64,000 nt of DNA. Origin: Poecilobothrus nobilitatus (Eukaryota > Arthropoda > Insecta > Diptera > Dolichopodidae). The DNA lies in assembly GCA_947095535.1 (NCBI GenBank), contig OX352772.1, positions 253,557,597 through 253,621,596 on the forward strand, read 5' to 3'. The translations under genes and the position numbers were made by a program. How positions within the stretch are numbered: the first letter of the stretch is position 1; every line of letters begins with the position of its first letter. Positions 55,226-64,000 of the stretch are shown here, piece after piece. The notes under the pieces were generated by a model. The model saw only the letters and a list, made by a program, of their open reading frames with translations, searched no databases and was not told the origin of the DNA.

Positions 55226-55880
55226 TCTTCTTCAAAAATTTGATAGTGGTTGGAATCTATTTCTCGTAATATGTTTTGAATATCAATATCTAGAATATCT
55301 GCATAGACCAAAACTGTTTCCCGGCAATTAATTTTCATTTTGTTTACTTTATTTTTAAGAAATTGTAAAGCGTTGTTTTCTCTACCTGACTGTAAGTTTT
55401 TTAAAAAAACGCTTTATGGGGTAAATTTAAAATAATAGTCCCTCTCTTAAAAAGTTATAACCAGATTAGGATCTATAAAAAATATTTTGTGCAATCGTTT
55501 TTTTTTCTTGAGTCTTGATCCCATTACTTTCGAACATTTTTACTTTTTACTAACACGTTTGCAAAAGTTTTGGAGGTTTTATTAATTTCTAAGTTGTCCA
55601 TCATATTTGAAACTTGATTTCTTTTAATTTTCGGAGAAATGATTTTCAATTTTCTAACTTGCCTTTGTAATTTATTTATTTCTAGTTTGGCCTTACGTAA
55701 CTTTAAAATTAAACTTTTATATTTTTTCCCATATCTTTTACATTCTGAACGGTATTTTTCACAGTTCTGTAACAGATTGAAACCGAATTCTATAAGAAGA
55801 TTCTAACTTACCTACTTCGTTGAAAGTTAGTACATCACTTTCTTCTTCTGCAATCATGCTTAAATATAAAGAAGGAATGG
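55220..55880 (-). pseudogene. Probable P-type transposase N-terminal half
   Basis: On the minus strand about 90 codons (55810-55535) are open without an early Met: CEKYRSECKRYGKKYKSL, KLEINKLQRQVRKLKI, NMMDNLEINK, a coiled coil as found after the THAP domain in P-type transposases. After a break, ILNLPHKAFF and NNALQFLKNKVNKMKIN, ETVLVYADILDIDI follow (about 55430-55225), which resemble the start of the catalytic region. The DNA-binding THAP finger itself is not seen. The C-terminal half at 56863-57430 is on the wrong side for a collinear gene. Confidence 0.45.
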
Positions 55881-56034
55881 AGTGTCTTTTTAAGTACTTT
55901 TTTTTTTTTAAATAAATTTTTTTCTAAGTGATTCTTACATATTTTTTTATTGTATTATAATCATTTTATTTTTAGCCATTAAGTGGCTGTATGGTCGTAT
56001 AGATAGTTTAATAATTATCAAAAAAAAAAATTTA

Positions 56035-56160
56035 TCATTAATCACAACAATTCTGAAATTTCTAAATTTTGTTTTCTTAAATAACAATAATTTCATTAAT
56101 CACAACAATTCTGAAATTCCTAAATTTTATTTTCTTAAATAACAATAATTTCATTTTCTT
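56035..56160. repeat. Tandem duplication, unit about 62 bp, two copies
   Basis: CATTAATCACAACAATTCTG, AAATTYCTAAATTTTRTTTT and CTTAAATAACAATAATTT occur twice in direct succession with two or three differences. Confidence 0.88.
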
Positions 56161-56224
56161 CTTTACTTATCAAATTTTATTCTTAAAGCTACATTTTCAA
56201 TAAACTAAAATTAGCTATTAGTTT

Positions 56225-56560
56225 TTTTTTATTTTTTTTTATTTATTTTTATTTTTTATGTTATTAATTAATTTATTACATTTACATTTACAATTATAAC
56301 GAAATCTATAATTTTCTTTTTAAATAAGCTGGAGGAAGTTAAATTTTTTAATTCATCCGTTAAATTATTATAAGCCCTTAAACTATTATATACACAATTA
56401 TTTTTTTTTGCTTATCTGTTCGGAACAAAGAAAGATAAAAGTTACTCCGGTTTCTAGTATTAAGATTATGTATGTCAAAATTACGATTTATTAAAAAGTT
56501 GTGTTTTAAGTACATCAGTAAATCTATACTGAGTATACTGAGTATTATTTAAATCTATAC
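56225..56560 (-). pseudogene. LINE ORF2 C-terminus (CR1/Jockey-type)
   Basis: The minus strand reads YLKHNFLINRNFDIHN, NTRNRSNFYLSLFRTDKQ and, after a small break, DELKNLTSSSLF-type residues. It closely resembles the C-terminus at 22380-22590. Only this end of the LINE is present, followed by an A-rich (T-rich on plus) 3' end at 56225. Confidence 0.78.
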
Positions 56561-56654
56561 AGAAACATTTAAAATAAATTAACATAGTTTTTATTTTGAT
56601 TTTTATTACAACATTGTTTTTAGTAAAACAATGTACATACCTAAGCATAAAAAA

Positions 56655-56752
56655 TGTTCATAGGTGGTACTTGCTGAGAGGACCTACCAAAATAAACAAA
56701 CATTTTTTACTTGTTGAGAGGACCTACCAAAATAAACAAACATTTTTTACTG
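56655..56752. repeat. Tandem duplication, unit about 46 bp, two copies
   Basis: GAGAGGACCTACCAAAATAA followed by ACAAACATTTTTTACT occurs twice in a row with one or two differences. Confidence 0.9.
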
Positions 56753-56819
56753 TGTTTTATTTTACTACGAAAAAAAGCAAAAATAATACAAAATATTATT
56801 TTTGTTATTTATCATTATC

Positions 56820-57925
56820 ACATATGTATGTATGTATGTATATATGAAAAAATGTTTTTATATTAATATGGATTTAAAGTTATTTTCATTCCCGCTAAAA
56901 AATATACTTTTTTCTTTTTAATCAATGAAATATTTGCTAAGTACATAATTCTTATTGTATTAGCGTCGTTTGAATATTTTAAAAATTCCAACGACAAGCT
57001 ATTTAATTTAATAGCAGATCGATATTTATTATCAGAATATAATGATCTACTGCTGATACAATCAAAAAGTTTATCAAACACTGATACAAAATTTGCTGTT
57101 GAAATTGCAACTTCTTTAGTAACACTTTCAAAACCAGACGTTTCAATTATTGTTCTAATAGTGACACTCACTGTTCTACTATATATTTGTGTTGCTAATT
57201 TAACTTTCATTTTTTCAAAAGTATTCGGATTGATATGTTGTTTAGCTAATTTGGTACACATCTTAGTTTTTCCATTTATTTGAACTTCCCATAATTCTAT
57301 AAAAACTTTAATTCTATTAGAGATTTTTAAATCGGAATCCATTAATGTATTTCTAAGAGATTTTATTAGATGGGGGAAATCGAATATGCAACAAATTTTG
57401 TTATTATTATAAATAAAAAAATGGTTGATCAGGTGTTATTTTTAGCAAGGAAAAAACTTTGGCTGAAGGTTATCGGATCAATATCGGACAAAATTCGTAA
57501 TTTTTTTTTAATAATTTCTAAAAGTGTAAAAATTTAGAAGTTTTAAGAGAGGAATATCTGTATTCTATATACTTATTCTAAAAATAAAATTTAAACAAGA
57601 GGAATTTCTGTATAGGTAGAATAGGTTACAAGAGGAATATCTGTATAGGTACATAATGTATGTATGTATATTCATACATCAGTTACAAAAAAAATATTCA
57701 TATAAAATTTTAAAATATTTTATAAACAATGCCTAAATATCTTACAAGCCGGATCAGAAGACTCAATTTATTTTATACACAAATAACCTTTTATTTCCAA
57801 AGTTTTCGTTGAAAGTTCTGGCTTGTAAGCTATAACGGTGTTCTTATAAATATCGTGCATTAAAATAACTTTTTTATTTTGTATGTAGTTGTTTCTTCTT
57901 CATTTAACTTTGTTTTGTAAAGATT
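56820..57925. repeat. Composite repeat segment, copy 4
   Basis: It follows 22840-23770 in order: GATTTAAAGTTATTTTCATT, the P-type piece, CTAAAAATAAAATTTAA, CAGTTAYAAAAAAAATATTC, ACAAGCCGGATC and TCGTGCATTAAAATAACTTT. It has an extra short tandem duplication near 57600-57650 (ACAAGAGGAATWTCTGTATA). Homology stops at the T-run at 57920. Confidence 0.85.
56863..57430 (-). pseudogene. P-type (P element/THAP9-like) transposase, C-terminal part
   Basis: Frame 57342-56863 (159 aa) reads LWEVQINGKTKMCTKLAKQH, INPNTFEKMKVKLATQIYSR, NFVSVFDKLFDCISSRSLYS. Upstream of the Met the frame stays open (LIKSLRNTLMDSDLK). H-x-L-I-K-S-x-R-N, the F-E-K-M-x-V-K-L-A block and F-D-x-x-x-S-R-S are characteristic of P-superfamily transposases. 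The fragment corresponds to the region after the GTP-binding insertion up to the last part of the catalytic core. The end at 56863 is probably foreign sequence. A shorter copy is at 22907-23330. Confidence 0.8.
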
Positions 57926-58260
57926 TTTTTTTTTCCTAAGGGAGGTAGGAATCTTCCAAAGACACCAAGAATTTTCCCTTTGGTAGTGTCAGATTCTTAC
58001 TGACTAAACCCACCTCCCCCTTTACCCAATATAATGGGATGAACCCTTACCTGAGAACGCGCTATATTGGCTAGGGAGTAGGGATAGAAAAGGATAGGAA
58101 ATGGATACGGAAACATTGAATTGGAAGTGGGACTATAAGGAAATAATGAATCCGCCTATTATTATCACTATTTTGCTAACAGTGACTAAAGCTGTCACAA
58201 CAGTTACAACATGTAATAGTAGTATATAGTACTACATGAGGTAATTATTGAAGGCAACCC
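57925..58260. other. Mixed-composition island, probably of retroelement origin
   Basis: This stretch has clearly more G+C than its surroundings (GGGAGGTAGGAATCTTCC, GGTAGTGTCAGATTCTTACT, CTAAACCCACCTCCCCC). Similar wording is familiar from insect retroelement leaders, but I cannot name the family. AAAGACACCAAGAATTTTCC and CCTTTGGTAGTGTC could pair imperfectly. No open frame longer than 50 codons. Confidence 0.4.
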
Positions 58261-58261
58261 C

Positions 58262-58640
58262 CACTGTCACTGTAGTGGTTACTATTATTATTGGTATTAT
58301 TATTCTTATTAATATTATTATTATTTTACTACAGAGTCAGCGCCATCAGTGGATTACAACGTGCAGCAGTATATAACACCTTACTTGCATGATATAATCA
58401 AAGATAGCTCCACTGTAGTGGCTATTATTATTATTATTATAATTATTGTTATTATTACTATTATTGTTATTATTACTATTACTATTATTATTATTAATAT
58501 TATTATTATTATTACTATTATTATTATTATTATTATTATTATAATTATTGTTATTATTACTATTACTATTATTTTTATTAATATTATTATTGTTATTATT
58601 ACTACTATTAATTATACGATATATATAATTTCGATATAAA
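58262..58640. repeat. ATT/TAT microsatellite
   Basis: A near-continuous run of ATT triplets with scattered ATT-to-ACT and GTT variants occupies about 58275-58330 and 58420-58610, separated by about 90 bp of ordinary sequence. Poly-Asn and poly-Ile reading frames over it are artefacts. Confidence 0.95.
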
Positions 58641-58652
58641 AGTACTACATAT

Positions 58653-60288
58653 TTATACCCGTACGATAGGATCGGGTATAATAAAATTACTCCTCCGTTT
58701 GTAACACCTCGAAATAAGCGAGCTAGATATACCTTCAAAGGTATGGATCGGATCAGAAAAAAATTCTAAGACTTTTGAGCCATGTCCGTCCGTCCGTCCG
58801 TCCGTCCGTCCGTCCGTCAGCACGCTAACTCAAAAACTAAGAAAGCTAGAATCTTGAAATTTACACAAAATATTTTGGGAGTAATTTGTAGGTTCCCTAT
58901 TTTTTTTTGTTGAGTTTGGACCAAGCCTTAGGGTAGCTCTCGAACACCTAACTTTTAGATCCCGACATTTTTTTTGCAATAGAGCTATGAAATTTTAACT
59001 ACTGATAGATCTCACAAAAATATTAATTTTATTTTTAATAACTTTTTTTTGTAGCCCTACCCGTTACGGAGCTACAGCTCCCCAAAAGTTCAAAAAAGCT
59101 CTATATTTAAATTGTTATAGCACAAGTTGTATAAGGTATATCTTCATTTTGAAAACGCCAAACGATTACTACTTTTATTAGCTTTAAAAATATATATACA
59201 ATAAATATATATTTGTGGCATACGGTGTCTTAATTTACCGTTATGCGAAACTCAAATTTTGCAAAATCCGTTAACCCTTCTATCTTCTAAACGGTTTCAG
59301 TTGGAAACCTGAAATTTTGACACAAGTTAGATCTTTGAAAATAAGTATGAGTCATTTCAGAAATTTTTTTTGTATCACCCCCCGTTTAGGAGCTGTAAGG
59401 GGTCAAAAACTGAAAATTTCCTATTTTTAAACACCTGTAACTTGAACACCTGTTAAAATTTTTTTGAAGTAATACACAAAAATTAAAGCTTCAACATTAT
59501 ACTCTTATTTCTGTTAACAACTTTTTTTAATAATATAGGGTTACTTTATAATTGACGAAAGTGTTACTTGATTTTTTCAAATTTTCTAACAAATTTCTTT
59601 AAAACGAATTTTTTCCATTTTGTTTTACTCGATAATTTGAAATTGTTGAGGATATAATGTGTAGTACATAAAAATGCAAATAAATAAACAACATAACGGT
59701 TGCTTGAAGAATTTTTATTTATATGATATTAATATATATACATACTTATATAATATCATGTTTATTTACATATCGTGTATGTCACTAGTGAATGAATGAT
59801 AAGAGTATAGATGTATATTATATAGCACCGTATTTACATACATATATGTATTTTATTGTACTTATAAGAAATTATTCTGTCAATGGAATATTTAAATATA
59901 ATATATATAATAATATAATATATATTAAATATAAATATAATATATATTAATATATATAATATTTAAAATTATATTTACTATTTTGTACTAAGTAAATTTA
60001 ATATACATTTACCGCTTAGTATTAAATGGTACTATAGAATATTTGAAAAAGTTTTGGATTGATAATCGTTATGTGGAAGGTTAGAATTTGCTTTTGAAGA
60101 ATGTATAAACATATAGTTTGAATATATCTACAACCCATAGTTCGAGAAATTATAAAATTCACCCAAATTATTTTAAAATACTAAAATATTAAAAAAATAA
60201 TATTGTAAGCAGAGTAACAGGCTGTGAACATACTAACGGTTCGTACGGGTATCTAAGAGTTGACAAAGTCAACTGTATTCTTCCTCGT
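58653..60288 (-). repeat. Dispersed repeat REP-1, copy B (full length, inverted)
   Basis: Copy B is the reverse of copy A and is slightly longer (1636 against about 1548 bp). The GTCCG block is expanded (GTCCGTCCGTCCGTCCGTCC and more, about 58785-58818). The terminal hairpin is intact here: TATACCCG TACGATAGGAT CGGGTATA at 58655-58681. An ATAT tract around 59890-59960 is longer than in copy A. Copies A and B are inverted and 30 kb apart. Confidence 0.88.
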
Positions 60289-60296
60289 TTTTATTT

Positions 60297-60375
60297 ATGA
60301 CCTGACCGGGGTTTGAACCCAAGACCCTTCGATTGAAAGGTTGGCGACTTAACCACTGCGCCATGAGTCAGATAC
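60297..60375 (-). mobile_element. tRNA-derived SINE head or tRNA pseudogene
   Basis: The minus strand has CATGGCGCAGTGGTTAAGTC (A box) and GTCTTGGGTTCAAACCCCGG (B box). A 7-base anticodon loop would have C instead of U before the anticodon and one mismatched stem pair, and the acceptor stem pairs only in part (TGAC with GTCA). It is therefore unlikely to be a working tRNA. It touches the 5' end of REP-1 copy B. Confidence 0.65.
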
Positions 60376-60379
60376 GGTA

Positions 60380-60660
60380 AGTTTATTAACCCTTGAGTCA
60401 GATTATGAACAGAATGAATGAATGAAAAAATAATTTTTTTTGTTTTGTTTTTCTTATGATTTTTTCTTTCCGTTTAACGCAGCCCGTAATTTTATTTATT
60501 TATTTGTTTAGTTCAAACAATTTAAAAATTTTTTTAAACAGTTTTACAATTTGTTTTCTTAAAGTTACATAATTAAATTAAATTAACAATATTACAAAAG
60601 GTACAAAGTATTTTTACAGAAACGAAATTCATATACATTATAATACATCAGACATTAAAA
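60380..60660. other. A+T-rich region at the end of a LINE
   Basis: It holds GAACAGAATGAATGAATG, related to 28575 and 53475, and then an ATTT run near 60493. It may include the end or flank of the minus-strand LINE, but no tail could be identified. Confidence 0.35.
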
Positions 60661-61490
60661 AAAAGAAATATAATTATATTATTCTTTAAACATAGAATTT
60701 TATCTTCTACGCATGTTACTTTTTTTAAAATTTCATATCATACGCCTAAATTTTAATTTTACAGTGTCGAATGAAGGTAGTAACGTCATTAGCGGACAAA
60801 ATAAAAAGAAGCGGTCCCAAATGGCTTCGTTGTAGAACTCCTGAGTTTACTAGAAATGGTTTAGAATTACAAGATCTAAAGACAACACTGTAATTTCTCT
60901 CCTTTAGATACGAATTCACCCACTTAATATTATATATAATTCACCATACTTTTTTTAATTTTAATAAAATGGTACTCTGGGCTAAAATATCAAATGCCTT
61001 GCTAAAGTCAGTATATATAACATGCGTTTGAAATCCCGATTCCATATTATTTAGGAATATAGACGTTGACTTATGTTTCATAAAACCATTCTGGTTATCA
61101 GAAATAATTCTGAAGTTAGGAATATGTGGTGGTTGACTTATGTTTCACGAAACCATTCTGGTTCACAGAAATAATTCTAGAGCACTGAGAATAAATTTAA
61201 TCAAAAACAAATTATTAATTTAAATACTTTAGGTATTGCTGACAATTTAGCTATCGGACGATAATTTTTAACAATATTTTTTTTGTCTTTCTTAAAAATA
61301 GGTCTAATAAATGCTTTGTTCCAAATAATCAGAAAAATACCTACAAAAGTATTAAAGAGAATAGATAATGGAAGAGAAAGTGAATCAGAACAGTTTATTA
61401 ATATACTTTCTGGAATGCCATCTGGTCCAGGGAAATAGTTTAGTTTAAGTTTATCTAAATACTATTTTACTTGAATATCAGTCCAGGGAA
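60660..61490 (-). pseudogene. LINE reverse transcriptase (Jockey-type), with local duplications
   Basis: The minus strand shows GPDGIPESILINCSDSL (about 61400), KNYRPIAKLSAIPKVF (about 61250), DNQNGFMKHKSTS, VIYTDFSKAFDIL (about 61000) and, in another frame, ANDVTTFIRHCK near 60780 followed by a poor 'A-Y-D-M-K' in place of YADD-x-K. Two local duplications interrupt it: TTGACTTATGTTTC..AACCATTCTGG at 61066 and 61132, and GTCCAGGGAAATAGTTTAGT at 61426 and 61482. This LINE differs from the CR1/Jockey-type family elsewhere in the window. Confidence 0.82.
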
Positions 61491-61500
61491 ATAGTTTAGT

Positions 61501-62140
61501 TTAAGAAAACCACATAGGAGGGTGGAAGAGATCAACGTTGATCAAAAGAAATGGAAAATTTATAATTATTAGATTGTTGCAATCATAGGTAAAGATTAGG
61601 TCAAGTTTACCTTGAAAATCAGGTACAGAAGAAATTTGCTGTATGTTATTTATATTGATATTATCAATAAATGAGCTTTCCAATTTCTTATTAAAAGTTC
61701 TGGAATCATAAATGATTCCTCGTTATGACTAATCCATTTTATATTTGGGAGATTGAAATCCTCACATATAAGAATTTCGTCACATTTCTCTAGATACTAA
61801 TTGTTACTAATAAAATCAATTGCATTATTAACTTGATTATAAATTTCAGCTTTACTGTTAGGAGGAATATAGCAGTAGACAATGAATAAACTTTTATAAT
61901 TAAATTCAATTTTAACACACAAAATTTCTAGTTGAGTAGAGTCAACAATTGTAACAAGATTAGAGTTAAATTTATTTTTAATTGCAATAAGAACTTTTCC
62001 TCCTCTTAGTATAATATCATTATTAGGAAGATAAGAAGAATACCTATCTTTTCTGTAAACAGTGTGTGTATTATTAAAGAGTTCTAAATTATTAATGAAT
62101 TGATTTAACCAGGTTTCAGTTAAATGAAACAATCATAATA
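61501..62140 (-). pseudogene. LINE endonuclease domain (Jockey-type)
   Basis: Frame 62132-61797 has FHLTETWLNQFINNLELF (catalytic Glu), VYRKDRYSS, GGKVLIAIKNKF and VYCYIPPNSKAEIY. The following part (61790-61690) has ILICEDFNLPNIKW, where the expected G-D-F-N reads E-D-F-N, and frame 61683-61501 has FQGKLDLIFTYDCNNL. The SDH end is not seen. It precedes the RT in the normal order. Confidence 0.85.
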
Positions 62141-62149
62141 AAGAATTGT

Positions 62150-63480
62150 TGAATTTGGAAAAAGAAATTTTGTTTTAGTTCTAAGGACATGAACGTTTTG
62201 ATTGTACCTACATTGAAAAATTAATTAAATTATCATTGGCATTTTTAATTCTAAATTTTTTTAATGGGATAGGGTTATAAGTTTTTGTTATTTTTTATAG
62301 TTTAGGCTTGGAAGTGGACGGAAAAACTTGTCATGATTTTCTCTTGTTTTTTGAAGATAGTTAGTCCTTTCTGAAAAGATATGAGAACTGTATGATTTAA
62401 GATTTGATGTAACTTCTGAATGTTAGACGAAATGTTTCATTAAAGCTATCAAATAAAAATCTAACTTCTGCCAAGTCAGTAGGTAGGCCTTCTTGTTGAA
62501 GTGAAACCTTAATGTAAGTGTTCGTTTTACCGTTTAAGCAAATATAGTCAGGCTTATTATGGAGATATGCAAGAAAAAGTCTGACGTTATAGAAAATATT
62601 TCGATCTCTTAGACGAGCAAGCAAATCTGCCATCATTAGAAGCTAAGGATTGTTTTGTTAGCTTAACAATAGGTGGAATTAGTGGATCAAGAAAAGAGGG
62701 AGTTTTGGAGACAGAGCTAATATACGAACAGGTTGAAGGCGTATCTGAATTTACAAAACAAGTATTTGGTGTAGTTGGAACAGTTTTACTTGACAGGGAT
62801 GATGTAGTAATTGGATTAGTTGTAACAGATGAACTAAACTGCGGAATGATAGAAGCTGATTAGTTTGAGCCATGAGAAACATGGAATGAGATGATGGAGA
62901 AGAAATATTTCTTTGTTGCTTTCAGGTTGTAGATTCAACTCTGTACTAAAAAGATGTGGATATTTCCGCTTTTTCATGAGCAACACGTTTTTGACTGATT
63001 CAGAAGCCAGTTCAACAACATAAAGTTCATTGATTATTTCATTTCCTTGAATTATTTGTTTTTGTTTAATTTTAGAAATATTTTTCAAAACACTTATCTA
63101 TATTAGCGTCTATTTACCAGCGTTTGCTAATATTATGTCTGTTGAAGTTGGTAGATTAGCAGGAAGTCCGGCAATAATTATTTTTTATTTTCTTTGTTGA
63201 ACTTCATCCAATATACTTATTTAGTTTTCGTTCTATCTCAGTTGATTTATTTTCTATAGCTTTAACACGATTTTTTAAAACTTAATTTTCTTTCTGAAGA
63301 TTTTTATTTTGCTTAATAATGTCACACATCTCTGAGTAGAAGAATTTATTTGATTTGTGTATTTCAACTACACCAGATGCAAGAGCTTGCCAATATTTTG
63401 CTATAATATCCATTGAACAATTTGATAAGTCGAAAGTAGATAGTTTGTCAACAGCACTAACTTCAGAATTAATTAACAAA
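62150..63480 (-). pseudogene. LINE ORF1 region (coiled coil and RNA-binding part)
   Basis: Minus-strand frame 63479-63282 reads AVDKLSTFDLSNCSMDIIAK, then a heptad-like part (CDIIKQNKNLQKEN); an adjoining frame has KSTEIERKLNKYIG and a GLPANLPTSTDIILA-type RRM start near 63170-63120. Frame 63088-62834 continues with EIINELYVVELASESVKNVL and SNKEIFLLHHL. A separate frame 62636-62397 (LLARLRDRNIFYNVRLFLAY) may be the ORF1 C-terminus. The layout and order before the endonuclease at 62140 fit a Jockey-type ORF1, but all frames are broken. Confidence 0.6.
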
Positions 63481-63489
63481 ACATTTCTT

Positions 63490-64000
63490 AACTATTAGTT
63501 AAGATATTTTCATTTGCATGAATTATGGCATTCAAAACCTTTAGACTATCATTACCTGTTATCTAGTTGAAGGATGTTAATTCTGGTAAGACATAAAATT
63601 TAAGTTCAGAGGTATTAGATTCAAATAAATTTATATAAGAGTGATGAGTGATAGTGGCGCTTCCGCCAATTGAATTAGCATACAAATTTTGTTCATTTTG
63701 GATAGGATTTTTGATTAGTCGCGGGTGAATGTAGGTTTTATTCGAGCCTGTGTCAATCAAGAATTTTAAAATTTCTCCGTTCTTCGTTTGGTGTTCTATG
63801 TAGGGTAACGAAGAACAGTTTAATCTAAAAAATTGTCGTTATTTTCATCATCAGCTGGCGGTGGTCTAAATAAACAACCTTTACAACAAGTTTATGAAGT
63901 TTGTTGATTAATAGCTTAAGGTTTCGTATAAAAGATTTTTTGGCATTTATTATTTTCATGAGACTGTTGAAACAATAGTCGCTTGATATTAAGGTTAGCA
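63490..64000 (-). pseudogene. Gypsy-type gag end and protease, running off the window
   Basis: Frame 63760-63563 starts MIDTGSNKTYIHPRLI: D-T-G is the catalytic motif of a retroviral-type aspartic protease. It is followed by LYANSIGGSATI and YVLPELTSF, and then, after a stop, TGNDSLKVLNAII to about 63490. Upstream (63830-63770) CSSLPYIEHQTKNGEILKF is the usual lead-in of gypsy-type elements. The segment to 64000 should be gag, but a zinc knuckle is not clear. It could be the same family as 12345-15110. RT is missing: the element is cut where the LINE begins. Confidence 0.78.

Noticed and set aside
58346..58738. Frame with a poly-Asn run, and its poly-Ile counterpart
   Set aside because: Pure product of the ATT microsatellite; the sequence has no other coding sign.
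41884..60375. Possible true tRNA genes at 41884, 47698, 48501, 48917 and 60297
   Set aside because: A and B boxes are present, but anticodon arms are long hairpins or have a wrong loop base, and acceptor stems pair poorly. Related copies and SINE tails point to SINEs.
61797..62132. Endonuclease frame considered as a separate host nuclease gene
   Set aside because: It is followed in order by an RT on the same strand, so it is part of a LINE.

Overview
This window looks like a gene-poor, very A+T-rich piece of an insect genome built almost wholly from transposable elements in several layers of decay. I found no convincing single-copy host gene. A higher fly (Diptera) is the best guess. The grounds are dispersed repeats carrying the fly-type block of GTCCG repeats just after a GAGTCGAT-like motif, frequent TATGTATG microsatellites, and the mix of I-type, Jockey/CR1-type and RTE LINEs, gypsy, P-type, piggyBac, Tc1 and Helitron elements. 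The assignment rests on motif memory, not on a search.

Layout. 1-1750: Jockey/CR1-type LINE on the minus strand, running off the left edge. 1760-4700: A+T-rich intergenic DNA with a GTCCG repeat and a 42-bp A/T tandem repeat. 4735-6930: broken gene pieces resembling a Polinton/adintovirus-type DNA element (packaging ATPase, small conserved proteins, capsid-type protein). 7180-12336: nearly full-length I-clade LINE (ORF1, endonuclease, RT, RNase H, TAA-repeat tail). 12345-15110: minus-strand gypsy-type LTR element without visible LTRs (RT, RNase H, integrase, probable start of env). 15128-22700: two head-to-head LINE copies, the second interrupted by a Helitron (19557-22079). 22840-28765 and 33770-37545: paralogous segments that differ by clean insertions, so each gives the empty site of elements in the other. 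28890-33765: LINE reverse transcriptase split by a 3984-bp inverted-repeat element. 37600-41690: LINE fragment, truncated repeat copy and a nearly intact RTE-type LINE. 41884-49115: tRNA-derived SINEs, LINE ORF1, a Tc1 transposon with long inverted repeats, minisatellites and duplicated tRNA-like units. 49208-52430: fly-type repeat with an internal array of about 19 monomers. 52430-57930: further copies of the 23-28 kb segment, a LINE, and P-type transposase pieces in scrambled order. 58653-60288: inverted copy of the 26.5-kb repeat. 60297-64000: SINE, LINE with ORF1 and ORF2, and a gag-protease piece of a gypsy element leaving the window.

How the parts relate. There is no operon or pathway. 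The organisation is a nesting history: elements inserted in each other, so target-site repeats and empty sites date them relative to one another. A second theme is the large number of short local tandem duplications (about 20-130 bp) scattered through unrelated elements; several break reading frames.
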